DNA of 64,000 nucleotides from NCBI RefSeq assembly GCF_900115555.1, contig NZ_FOWX01000014.1, forward strand, positions 1-64,000, in the 5' to 3' direction. Below are positions 54,645 through 64,000 of the stretch, one piece after another. Position 1 is the first letter of the stretch, and the number at the start of each line of letters is the position of its first letter. A model generated the notes under the pieces. That model saw only the letters and a list, made by a program, of their open reading frames with translations, made no database searches and was not told where the DNA came from. The DNA is from Pseudomonas borbori (GTDB taxonomy: Bacteria > Pseudomonadota > Gammaproteobacteria > Pseudomonadales > Pseudomonadaceae). The translations under genes and the position numbers were made by a program.

Positions 54645-54681
54645 CGTAGCGAAATCAATACAGCGTAACGAAAGCAACACG
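54645..54681 (+). promoter_or_regulatory. two candidate GcsR-type half-conserved dyads
   Basis: CGTAGCG-AAAT-CAATACA (54645-54662) and CGTAACG-AAAG-CAACACG (54664-54681) are imperfect 18-bp sites in the format TGTAACG-N4-CGTT.. reported for the TyrR-like activator GcsR of P. aeruginosa. They lie 19 bases apart, about 160-190 bp upstream of the sigma-54 promoter. They are weaker than the site at 54756. Confidence 0.45.
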
Positions 54682-54755
54682 AGAGCGACATGGACCTGCC
54701 AACCCGCGACATCACAGGCTTTGCCTCGCCGTTTCTGCACCACCCCGCCCACACT

Positions 54756-54773
54756 GTATCGAATTCGCTACAC
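54756..54773 (+). promoter_or_regulatory. candidate enhancer site for a GcsR-like activator
   Basis: TGTATCGAATTCGCTACA is an 18-bp dyad with a single mismatch between the arms and the spacing TGTANCG-N4-CGNTACA. It lies about 65 bp upstream of the -24 element, with an IHF site between, which is the expected layout for a sigma-54 promoter. Confidence 0.7.
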
Positions 54774-54805
54774 AAGGATTATCCGCAGTTATTCCAAATA
54801 AATTA

Positions 54806-54818
54806 TAAGCTATTGATT
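54806..54818 (+). promoter_or_regulatory. IHF binding site
   Basis: TAAGCTATTGATT matches YAA-N4-TTGATW exactly. It is embedded in a 50-bp AT-rich stretch between the proposed enhancer and the -24/-12 promoter, where IHF would bend the DNA. Confidence 0.7.
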
Positions 54819-54837
54819 TTATTGATAAAAACAACAA

Positions 54838-54853
54838 TGGCACCGCCCTTGCT
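54838..54853 (+). promoter_or_regulatory. sigma-54 promoter of the gcv operon
   Basis: TGGCACCGCCCTTGCT fits the consensus TGGCAC-N5-TTGCW at every position; the invariant GG (54839-54840) and GC (54851-54852) are 10 bases apart. Transcription would begin near 54865, about 80 bases before gcvH. Confidence 0.88.
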
Positions 54854-54944
54854 ATGCTCTAGCCAAAGCGTTCGCTGCCTGTCACGAGCGCCTTGTTCAT
54901 CGCCCGCACGAGAAAGGGCGAGTCTGACTACTTGAGGAATTCAC

Positions 54945-55328
54945 ATGAGCGAGTTGCGTTTTACCGTTGAACACGAATGGCTGCGTCAAGACGCCGATGG
55001 CCTGGTCACCGTTGGCATTACCGCCTACGCTCAGGAAGCCTTGGGTGACGTGGTGTTCGTGCAACTGCCGGACCTGCAGAACTATGCCGAAGGCGCAGAA
55101 GTCGCGGTGCTGGAGTCGGTAAAAGCGGCCAGCAACATCGCCATGCCGCTGGACGGCGAAGTGCTCGAAATCAACCCCGAGCTGGAAGCCAGCCCGGAAC
55201 TGGTCAACCAGGACCCGCTGGGCCAGGGCTGGTTCTTCCGCTTCCGTCCAACCAATGCCAGTGCCGTGGCCGACCTGCTCGACCAGGCCGCTTACGAGCG
55301 CCTGCTCAACGCCAACGCCGACGCCTGA
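54945..55328 (+). CDS. gcvH: glycine cleavage system H protein
   Basis: This 127-residue protein has the H-protein fold with the lipoylated lysine K60 in L-E-S-V-K-A-A-S-N. It shuttles the aminomethyl group from P to T protein and electrons to L protein. GAGGA stands seven bases before the ATG. It is the first gene of a five-gene set (gcvH, gcvP, glyA, sdaA, gcvT), nine bases before gcvP. The set corresponds to the second glycine cleavage locus of P. aeruginosa (gcvH2-gcvP2-glyA2-sdaA-gcvT2). Confidence 0.97.
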   Translation: MSELRFTVEHEWLRQDADGLVTVGITAYAQEALGDVVFVQLPDLQNYAEGAEVAVLESVKAASNIAMPLDGEVLEINPELEASPELVNQDPLGQGWFFRFRPTNASAVADLLDQAAYERLLNANADA

Positions 55329-55337
55329 GAGAGCGAA

Positions 55338-58193
55338 ATGACCGATCTGACCACCCAGAACGAATTTATCGCCCGCCATATAGGCCCGCGTGAGGCCGAT
55401 ACCGCCGCCATGCTCGGCGCACTCGGTTTCGACTCCCTCGACGCCCTGACCGCCAGCGTGATCCCCGAGAGCATCAAGGGCAGCAGCGTCCTCGGCCAGG
55501 CCCCGGGCCTGTCCGAAGCCGACGCCCTGGCCAAGATCAAGGCGATTGCCGGCAACAATCAGCAATTCAAGAGCTACATCGGCCAGGGTTACTACGGCAC
55601 CCACACGCCGAGCGCGATCCTGCGCAACCTGCTGGAAAATCCGGCCTGGTACACCGCCTACACCCCCTACCAGCCGGAGATTTCCCAGGGCCGCCTGGAA
55701 GCGCTGCTGAATTTCCAGACCCTGATCATCGACCTCACCGGCCTGTCGATCGCCAACGCCTCGCTGCTGGATGAAGCCACCGCCGCCGCCGAAGCCATGA
55801 CCTTCTGCAAGCGCCTGTCGAAGAACAAGGCCAGCAACGCCTTCTTCGCCTCGCAGCACTGCCACCCGCAGACCCTCGACGTGCTGCGCACCCGCGCCGA
55901 ACCGCTGGGCATCGAGGTGGTGGTCGGCGACGAAAGCGCCATCACCGATGCCAGCGCCTACTTCGGCGCGCTGCTGCAATACCCGGCGAGCAATGGCGAC
56001 ATCTTCGACTACCGCGCGCTGATCGAGCGTTTCCACGCAGTGGGCGCCCTGGTCGCGGTAGCCGCCGACCTGCTGGCCCTGTGCCTGCTCACCCCGCCGG
56101 GCGAGTTCGGCGCCGACGTGGCCCTGGGCAGCGCCCAGCGTTTCGGTGTGCCGCTCGGTTTCGGCGGCCCGCACGCCGCCTACTTCGCCACCCGCGATGC
56201 GTTCAAGCGCGACATGCCGGGGCGCCTGGTCGGCGTCTCGGTCGATCGCTTCGGCAAGCCGGCCCTGCGCCTGGCCATGCAGACCCGCGAGCAGCATATC
56301 CGCCGCGAGAAGGCCACCAGCAACATCTGTACCGCCCAGGTGCTGCTGGCCAACATCGCCAGCATGTACGCCGTCTATCACGGCCCGCAGGGTCTGAGTG
56401 CGATCGCCCAGCGCATTCACCAACTGACCGCGATCTTCGCCCAGGGTCTGAGCAAGCTCGGCCTGAGCGTGGAGCAAGCGCACTTCTTCGATACCCTCAG
56501 CATCGCCACCGGCGAGCGTACCGCGCAACTGCACCAGCAGGCACGCGCGATGGGCATCAACCTGCGCCAGATCGATGGCCAGCGCCTGGGCCTGTCCCTG
56601 GACGAAACCAGCGACCAGGCCGCCGTCGAGCGCCTGTGGGAAGTCTTCGCCGAGCCGGGCCACAGCCTGCCGAGCTTCGATGAGCTGGCCGCCAGCGTCG
56701 CCGCGCGCCTGCCGCAAGGTCTGCTGCGCCAGTCGGCGATCCTGCAGCACCAGGTGTTCAACCGTTACCACTCGGAAACCGAGCTGATGCGCTACCTGCG
56801 CAAGCTCGCCGACAAGGACCTGGCCCTGGACCGCAGCATGATCCCGCTGGGCTCCTGCACCATGAAGCTCAACGCCGCCAGCGAAATGATCCCGGTGACC
56901 TGGGCCGAGTTCGGCAACCTGCACCCCTTCGCCCCGGCCGAACAGAGCCAGGGCTACCGGCAGCTGACCGACGAGCTGGAAGCCATGCTCTGCGCCGCCA
57001 CCGGCTACGACGGCATCTCCCTGCAGCCGAACGCCGGCTCCCAGGGCGAATACGCCGGCCTGCTGGCGATCCGCGCCTACCACCAGAGCCGCGGCGACGA
57101 GCAGCGCGACATCTGCCTGATCCCGTCCTCGGCCCACGGCACCAACCCGGCGACCGCCAGCATGGCCGGCATGCGCGTGGTGGTGACCGCCTGTGACGCG
57201 CGCGGCAACGTCGACATCGCCGACCTGCGCGCCAAGGCCGAGGAGCACAAGGAGCGCCTGGCCGCGCTGATGATCACCTACCCCTCGACCCACGGTGTGT
57301 TCGAGGAAGGCATCCGCGAGATCGCCCAGATCATTCACGACAACGGCGGCCAGGTGTACATCGACGGCGCCAACATGAACGCCATGGTCGGCCTCTGCGC
57401 GCCGGGCCAGTTCGGCGGCGACGTCTCGCACCTGAACCTGCACAAGACCTTCTGCATCCCCCACGGCGGTGGCGGCCCGGGCGTCGGCCCGATCGGGGTC
57501 AAGGCGCACCTGATTCCCTTCCTGCCCGGCCACGCCAACATGGCACGCAAGACCGGTGCGGTCAGCGCCGCTCCATTCGGCAGCGCCAGCATCCTGCCGA
57601 TCACCTGGATGTACATCAGCATGATGGGCGGCGAAGGCCTCAAGCGTGCCTCGCAGGTGGCCATTCTCAACGCCAACTACATCGCCCGCCGCCTCGAAGA
57701 GCACTACCCGGTGCTGTATTCCGGCAGCAACGGCCTGGTGGCGCACGAGTGCATCCTGGATATCCGCCCGCTCAAGGACAGTTCGGGCATCAGCGTCGAC
57801 GACGTGGCCAAGCGCCTGATCGACTTCGGCTTCCACGCCCCGACCATGTCCTTCCCGGTCGCCGGCACCCTGATGATCGAGCCGACCGAAAGCGAATCCA
57901 AGGAAGAGCTGGACCGCTTCTGCGACGCCATGATCGCCATCCGCAATGAAATCCGCGCGGTGGAAACCGGCGCCCTGGACGCCATCGACAACCCGCTGAA
58001 GAACGCGCCGCACACCGCCCTGGAACTGGTCGGCGAGTGGAGCCACGGCTACAGCCGCGAGCAGGCGGTCTACCCGCTCGCCAGCCTGATCGACGGCAAG
58101 TACTGGCCACCGGTGGGTCGGGTCGACAACGTGTTCGGCGACCGCAACCTGATCTGCGCCTGCCCGTCGATCGAGGCTTACCAGGAGGCCTGA
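55338..58193 (+). CDS. gcvP: glycine dehydrogenase (decarboxylating), P protein
   Basis: This 951-residue homodimeric-type P protein has two aminotransferase-like halves. The first starts F-I-A-R-H-I-G-P and contains [10 protein letters not shown]. The second has the PLP lysine in [17 protein letters not shown] and the [10 protein letters not shown] motif. It decarboxylates glycine and loads the aminomethyl group on lipoyl-GcvH. Length and motifs are normal. It is followed by a repeat region of about 140 bp before glyA. Confidence 0.97.
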   Translation: MTDLTTQNEFIARHIGPREADTAAMLGALGFDSLDALTASVIPESIKGSSVLGQAPGLSEADALAKIKAIAGNNQQFKSYIGQGYYGTHTPSAILRNLLENPAWYTAYTPYQPEISQGRLEALLNFQTLIIDLTGLSIANASLLDEATAAAEAMTFCKRLSKNKASNAFFASQHCHPQTLDVLRTRAEPLGIEVVVGDESAITDASAYFGALLQYPASNGDIFDYRALIERFHAVGALVAVAADLLALCLLTPPGEFGADVALGSAQRFGVPLGFGGPHAAYFATRDAFKRDMPGRLVGVSVDRFGKPALRLAMQTREQHIRREKATSNICTAQVLLANIASMYAVYHGPQGLSAIAQRIHQLTAIFAQGLSKLGLSVEQAHFFDTLSIATGERTAQLHQQARAMGINLRQIDGQRLGLSLDETSDQAAVERLWEVFAEPGHSLPSFDELAASVAARLPQGLLRQSAILQHQVFNRYHSETELMRYLRKLADKDLALDRSMIPLGSCTMKLNAASEMIPVTWAEFGNLHPFAPAEQSQGYRQLTDELEAMLCAATGYDGISLQPNAGSQGEYAGLLAIRAYHQSRGDEQRDICLIPSSAHGTNPATASMAGMRVVVTACDARGNVDIADLRAKAEEHKERLAALMITYPSTHGVFEEGIREIAQIIHDNGGQVYIDGANMNAMVGLCAPGQFGGDVSHLNLHKTFCIPHGGGGPGVGPIGVKAHLIPFLPGHANMARKTGAVSAAPFGSASILPITWMYISMMGGEGLKRASQVAILNANYIARRLEEHYPVLYSGSNGLVAHECILDIRPLKDSSGISVDDVAKRLIDFGFHAPTMSFPVAGTLMIEPTESESKEELDRFCDAMIAIRNEIRAVETGALDAIDNPLKNAPHTALELVGEWSHGYSREQAVYPLASLIDGKYWPPVGRVDNVFGDRNLICACPSIEAYQEA

Positions 58194-58207
58194 GGCAAAG
58201 TTGGAAA

Positions 58208-58345
58208 GTAGGATGGGTTGAGCGCAGCGATACCCATCACAGCGCTGCGTACTCGGCAACGATGGGTTACGCGGCGCTCAATAGCGGTGTCGTCGGCATG
58301 TTCAGTGCCATGCGCGGCTAACCTGCGCGGCCCGACCCATCCTAC
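58208..58345. repeat. palindromic repeat (GTAGGATGGG class) between gcvP and glyA
   Basis: GTAGGATGGGTTGAGCGCAG at the left end is matched by GACCCATCCTAC at the right. Inside are further GATGGGTTACGC and AATAGCGGTG parts. It is a different family from the repeats in the next two operon gaps. Confidence 0.75.
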
Positions 58346-58432
58346 GACTTTGTTTACCCAATATTTTCGACTCACCCCTACCCGGGGCGGGTCGGTTGCA
58401 CCCCAAAAGAACAACAACCGAGGATCCTCAGC

Positions 58433-59686
<1,254 letters not shown>

Positions 59687-59712
59687 ATTAAGTACGCTTC
59701 TTGATGCTGTGC

Positions 59713-59771
59713 GTAGGAGCGGGCCATGCCCGCGATTGAGAGAGCCCTTCGCGGGCATGGCCCGCTCCTAC
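59713..59771. repeat. REP palindrome (GTAGGAGCGG class) between glyA and sdaA
   Basis: GTAGGAGCGGGCCATGCCCG and CGA pair with TCGCGGGCATGGCCCGCTCC and TAC to give a strong hairpin. It is the cleanest copy of the family also seen at 38903-38970. Confidence 0.88.
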
Positions 59772-59812
59772 AAGAGCTTGCACCGCATCACAACCAGAAG
59801 CCGGAGACCCAC

Positions 59813-61189
<1,377 letters not shown>

Positions 61190-61190
61190 C

Positions 61191-61268
61191 GTAGAGTGCG
61201 CTGCGCGCACCAATGACCCCATCCGACACACGTATTGATCACGACCCGGTGCGCACGGCGCACCCTAC
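61191..61268. repeat. palindromic repeat (GTAGGGTGCG class) between sdaA and gcvT
   Basis: GTAGAGTGCGCTGCGCGCAC at the left pairs with GTGCGCACGGCGCACCCTAC at the right. The right unit is identical to that at 42679-42699. Confidence 0.75.
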
Positions 61269-61280
61269 CGGAGAGATTGC

Positions 61281-62402
61281 ATGACCACTGAAACCCTGGC
61301 GAAAACCCCGCTACACGCCCTGCACCTGGAACTCGGCGCGCGCATGGTGCCCTTCGCCGGCTACGACATGCCGGTGCAATACCCGCTCGGCGTGATGAAG
61401 GAACACCTGCACACCCGTGAGGCCGCCGGCCTGTTCGACGTCTCGCACATGGGCCAGATCATCCTGCGCGGCCCGCAGGCGGCAGCGGCCCTGGAACGCC
61501 TGGTGCCGGTCGACATCGTCGACCTGCCGGTGGGCATGCAGCGCTACGCCATGTTCACCGATGATCAGGGCGGCATTCTCGACGACCTGATGGTCGCCAA
61601 CCTGGGCGACGATACCCTGTTTCTGGTGGTCAACGCCGCCTGCAAGCACCAGGACCTGATGCACCTGCAACTGCAGATCGCCAGCCAATGCCAGATCGAG
61701 CCCTGCTTCGACCGCGCCCTGCTCGCCCTGCAGGGCCCGCAAGCCGTCGACGTGCTGGCGCGCCTGGCGCCGGAAGTGGCCAAGATGACCTTCATGCAGT
61801 TCGCCCCGGTGCGCCTGCTCGGCGTCGACTGCTTCGTCAGCCGCTCCGGCTACACCGGCGAAGACGGCTATGAAATCTCGGTGCCGGCCGCACACGCCGA
61901 AGCCCTGGCACGCAGCCTGCTGGCCGAACCGGAAGTCGCGGCCATCGGCCTCGGTGCGCGCGATTCGCTGCGCCTGGAAGCCGGCCTGTGCCTGTACGGC
62001 CACGACATGAGCAGCAGCACCACGCCGATCGAAGCCAGCCTGCTGTGGGCCATCTCCAAGGCCCGCCGCGCCGATGGCGCGCGGGCCGGCGGCTTCCCCG
62101 GCGCCGAGCGGATCTTCGCCCAGCAGCAACAGGGCGTCGCCAGCAAGCGCGTCGGCCTGCTGCCGCAAGAGCGCGTGCCTGTACGCGAAGGCGCGGAAAT
62201 CGTCGATGCCGATGGCAATGTGATTGGCTCGGTATGCAGCGGCGGCTTCGGCCCGACCCTGGGCGCACCGGTGGCCATGGGTTACCTGCAAAGCAGCCAC
62301 ACGGCCCTCGACACCCCGGTCTGGGCCATGGTGCGCGGCAAGCGCGTGGCGATGAAAGTCGCCAAGACCCCGTTCGTGCCGCAGCGCTACTACCGCGGCT
62401 GA
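61281..62402 (+). CDS. gcvT: glycine cleavage system T protein (aminomethyltransferase)
   Basis: This 373-residue protein has the N-terminal folate-binding region ([16 protein letters not shown]), G-L-F-D-V-S-H-M-G and the [17 protein letters not shown] motif that binds tetrahydrofolate. It releases ammonia and forms methylene-THF from the aminomethyl-lipoyl group. GGAGAG stands eight bases before the ATG. It is the last gene of the operon and is convergent with the efflux outer-membrane factor (57-bp gap, no clear terminator). Confidence 0.97.
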   Translation: MTTETLAKTPLHALHLELGARMVPFAGYDMPVQYPLGVMKEHLHTREAAGLFDVSHMGQIILRGPQAAAALERLVPVDIVDLPVGMQRYAMFTDDQGGILDDLMVANLGDDTLFLVVNAACKHQDLMHLQLQIASQCQIEPCFDRALLALQGPQAVDVLARLAPEVAKMTFMQFAPVRLLGVDCFVSRSGYTGEDGYEISVPAAHAEALARSLLAEPEVAAIGLGARDSLRLEAGLCLYGHDMSSSTTPIEASLLWAISKARRADGARAGGFPGAERIFAQQQQGVASKRVGLLPQERVPVREGAEIVDADGNVIGSVCSGGFGPTLGAPVAMGYLQSSHTALDTPVWAMVRGKRVAMKVAKTPFVPQRYYRG

Positions 62403-62459
62403 GATCCTGGCCAGGGAGCGGCGGACAGGCCTGCCGGCATGCCCGCCCCGCCCCTCGGA

Positions 62460-63875
62460 TCACGCGGCTTTTGTAGAAGCGTCTGGCTGCCAACCTCCTC
62501 CCAGCGCCTTGTAGATGGCGACTATGCCCCGGTACAGCTCGATTTCGGCCTGGGCCTGGGCGTCTTCGGCGGCCAGCCGCTCGCGTTCGGCGTCGAGCAG
62601 CACCAGAAAGTCCACCTCGCCTTCGCGGTAGCGCACCCTGGCTTGTTCGGCGGCGGCGCGGCTGGCGTCGGCTTGGCGCAGCAGGGCGAGCAGGCGTTGC
62701 TGGTTGTTGGCGTAGTCGCTGAAGGCGTTGGCCGATTCCTCCAGCGCCAGCAGCACCTGTTGCTCATAGTTGGCCAGGGCGCCATCGGCTTCGGCTTCGG
62801 CGCCGCGCAGACGAGCACGTACGCTGCCCAGGTCGAACGCCGCCCAGCTTATGCTCGGCGCCACGCCCCAGGCGCGCGCCGCCGATGAGCCCAGTTGCGA
62901 GCCGCGTCCGGCGGTAAAGCCCAAGAAACCACTGAGGCTGACCCGCGGAAACAGATCCGCGGTGGCCACGCCGATGCTCGCGGTGGCCGCCGCCAGCTGG
63001 CGTTCGGCGGCGTGCACGTCGGGCCTGCGCCGCAGCAGTTCGGCCGGGTCGCCGATCGGCAGGGCCTTGGCGATGGCCGGCAACGGCCGGGCGGACAGAT
63101 CCAGCTCGAGTTGTTCCGGGCGCAGGCCGAGCAGGGTGGCGATGCGGTGTTTGGCCCGTTGTTGCTGCGCCTGCAATTGCGGCAGGCTGGCTGCGGTGGC
63201 GGCCAGACGGGCATCGGCGCGCAGCACATCCAGTTCCCTGCCGACCCCGGCCTCGCGCAATTGCTCGGTGATGGCCCGCGACTCCTGCTGGTTTTCCAGG
63301 TTCTGCGTGGCGATGCGCTCGCGCAGCTGGGCGCCGCGCAGGTTGCCATAGGCATCCACCAGCTCGGCGATCAGACTGACCTGCAACTGGTGGTAGTCGG
63401 CTTCGGCCACTTCGATCTGCGCGTCGCTGGCTTCCAGTTGGCGCTGGATGCGGCCGAACAGATCCAGTTCCCAGGCCATGTCCAGCCCCAGGTCGTAGCG
63501 CTCGCTGTTCACCCGTCGCTCGCTGATGCCGGGCTGCTGGGCCTTGCCGATCTCGCTGCTGGCACGGCTGCTGACGGTCGGCAACTGGTCGTTGGCGACA
63601 TCGTCACGAATGGCGCGGGCGGCGCGCAGGCGGGCGAAGGCCACGCGCAGCTGGCGGTTGCCGTCTAGCGACTGCTGCACCAGCTGGTTCAGGGTCGGGT
63701 CGTCGAACTGCTGCCACCAGAGCGCTTCGAAACGCGAGCGGTCGTAGTCGCCGGCTTTGGCGGCGCTCAGTTGCGCCGGCGCGGTTGCCGGGGTCTGGTA
63801 GTCGGGGCCGACGGCGCAGGCTCCAAGGGTCAAGGCGCAGGCCAGGGCCAGCAAGGCGGGAGCTAGTGCCTTCAT
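62460..63875 (-). CDS. RND efflux outer-membrane factor, OprM family (third in window)
   Basis: This 471-residue protein has a lipobox (T-L-G-A-C), the A-V-G-P-D-Y-Q-T-P start and two outer-membrane efflux repeats (L-D-M-A-W-E-L-D-L-F-G-R and P-S-I-S-W-A-A-F-D-L-G-S). Its ATG overlaps the stop of the upstream RND permease by four bases. It belongs to an RND operon that extends beyond the right edge. It is similar in design to, but clearly different in sequence from, the factor at 15788-17197. Confidence 0.94.
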   Translation of the reverse strand: MKALAPALLALACALTLGACAVGPDYQTPATAPAQLSAAKAGDYDRSRFEALWWQQFDDPTLNQLVQQSLDGNRQLRVAFARLRAARAIRDDVANDQLPTVSSRASSEIGKAQQPGISERRVNSERYDLGLDMAWELDLFGRIQRQLEASDAQIEVAEADYHQLQVSLIAELVDAYGNLRGAQLRERIATQNLENQQESRAITEQLREAGVGRELDVLRADARLAATAASLPQLQAQQQRAKHRIATLLGLRPEQLELDLSARPLPAIAKALPIGDPAELLRRRPDVHAAERQLAAATASIGVATADLFPRVSLSGFLGFTAGRGSQLGSSAARAWGVAPSISWAAFDLGSVRARLRGAEAEADGALANYEQQVLLALEESANAFSDYANNQQRLLALLRQADASRAAAEQARVRYREGEVDFLVLLDAERERLAAEDAQAQAEIELYRGIVAIYKALGGGWQPDASTKAA

Positions 63876-64000
63876 GCCTGCACCTCCTGCAGACGCGCGG
63901 CTTTCTTGGCTTGGCCGTTCTCCACGAAGGCGCGGATCAGCACGTAGAACACCGGGGTCAGCAGCAGGCCGAAGAAGGTCACGCCGAGCATCCCGCTGAA
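63872..64000 (-). CDS. RND efflux permease, C-terminal fragment (runs off window)
   Basis: The 42 residues visible, F-S-G-M-L-G-V-T-F-F-G-L-L-L-T-P-V-F-Y-V-L followed by a short charged tail, are the end of the last membrane segment of an HAE1-type RND transporter, with the usual T-P-V-F-Y-V. The stop codon overlaps the ATG of the outer-membrane factor gene (ATGA). The main part of the gene lies beyond position 64000. Confidence 0.88.
   Translation of the reverse strand, partial: FSGMLGVTFFGLLLTPVFYVLIRAFVENGQAKKAARLQEVQA

Noticed and set aside
54897..58259. 1120-codon minus-strand open frame opposite gcvP
   Set aside because: It is a shadow of gcvH and gcvP; Gly/Ala/Gln-rich translation with no recognisable family.

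Overview
This 64 kb window looks like a chromosomal segment of a Pseudomonas species, probably not P. aeruginosa. It is GC-rich. It carries the linked gcvH-gcvP-glyA-sdaA-gcvT set with a sigma-54-type promoter, as described for P. aeruginosa. It also has a run (yebG, a three-gene 2-oxo acid dehydrogenase, leucine dehydrogenase, a SirB1-like gene, a LuxR regulator, DUF1329 and DUF1302) whose order I recall from P. aeruginosa around PA3413-PA3422, and Pseudomonas-type palindromic repeats (GTAGGAGCGG, GTGGGAGGGG and GTAGGGTGCG types). No rRNA, tRNA or CRISPR was seen.

Layout. 1-1.3 kb: a possible transposase tail at the edge, a 42-aa basic small protein with its own ribosome binding site and terminator, otherwise little. 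1.3-9.7 kb: a conserved small protein, an AraC-type regulator, a SWIM-SNF2 helicase, a DUF4105 membrane protein and a patatin-POTRA-beta-barrel protein whose stop codon is the insertion site of a 453-bp MITE-like element. 10.4-37.5 kb: a dense block of envelope, transport and stress genes: SulP transporter, PPK2, SLC13-type permease with an amino-acid-binding protein, a complete RND efflux operon, DUF4239, a DUF3313 lipoprotein, a second amino-acid-binding protein, a PotE-type antiporter, two Orn/Lys/Arg decarboxylases (one clearly AdiA-like, with an ANR/FNR-type box upstream), then an oppositely oriented operon of AI-2E permease, outer-membrane factor, HlyD adaptor, DUF2955 protein and K+ channel, a glycine-zipper protein and a PsiE-family protein. 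Decarboxylases, antiporter, RND pump and lipoprotein together resemble in logic the acid fitness island of enteric bacteria, built from other families. This is the most interesting part of the window.

37.8-41.3 kb: a YbaK-type deacylase, yebG under a perfect SOS box, and a two-gene redox module (ferric-reductase-like membrane flavoprotein, then a cytochrome b5/FMN-binding fusion with a flavinylation motif). 41.5-54.6 kb: amino-acid and keto-acid oxidation (leucine dehydrogenase, E1 alpha, E1 beta, E2), a SirB1-like protein, a MalT-like LuxR regulator, a DUF1329/DUF1302 envelope pair and a FAD oxidoreductase.

54.6-62.4 kb: the glycine cleavage/serine operon. Its upstream region has 18-bp dyads, an IHF site and a consensus -24/-12 promoter. 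The enzymes would convert glycine to serine through methylene-tetrahydrofolate and serine to pyruvate. Three of its internal gaps each hold a palindromic repeat of a different family. 62.5-64 kb: the end of another RND efflux operon (permease C-terminus and outer-membrane factor) runs off the window.
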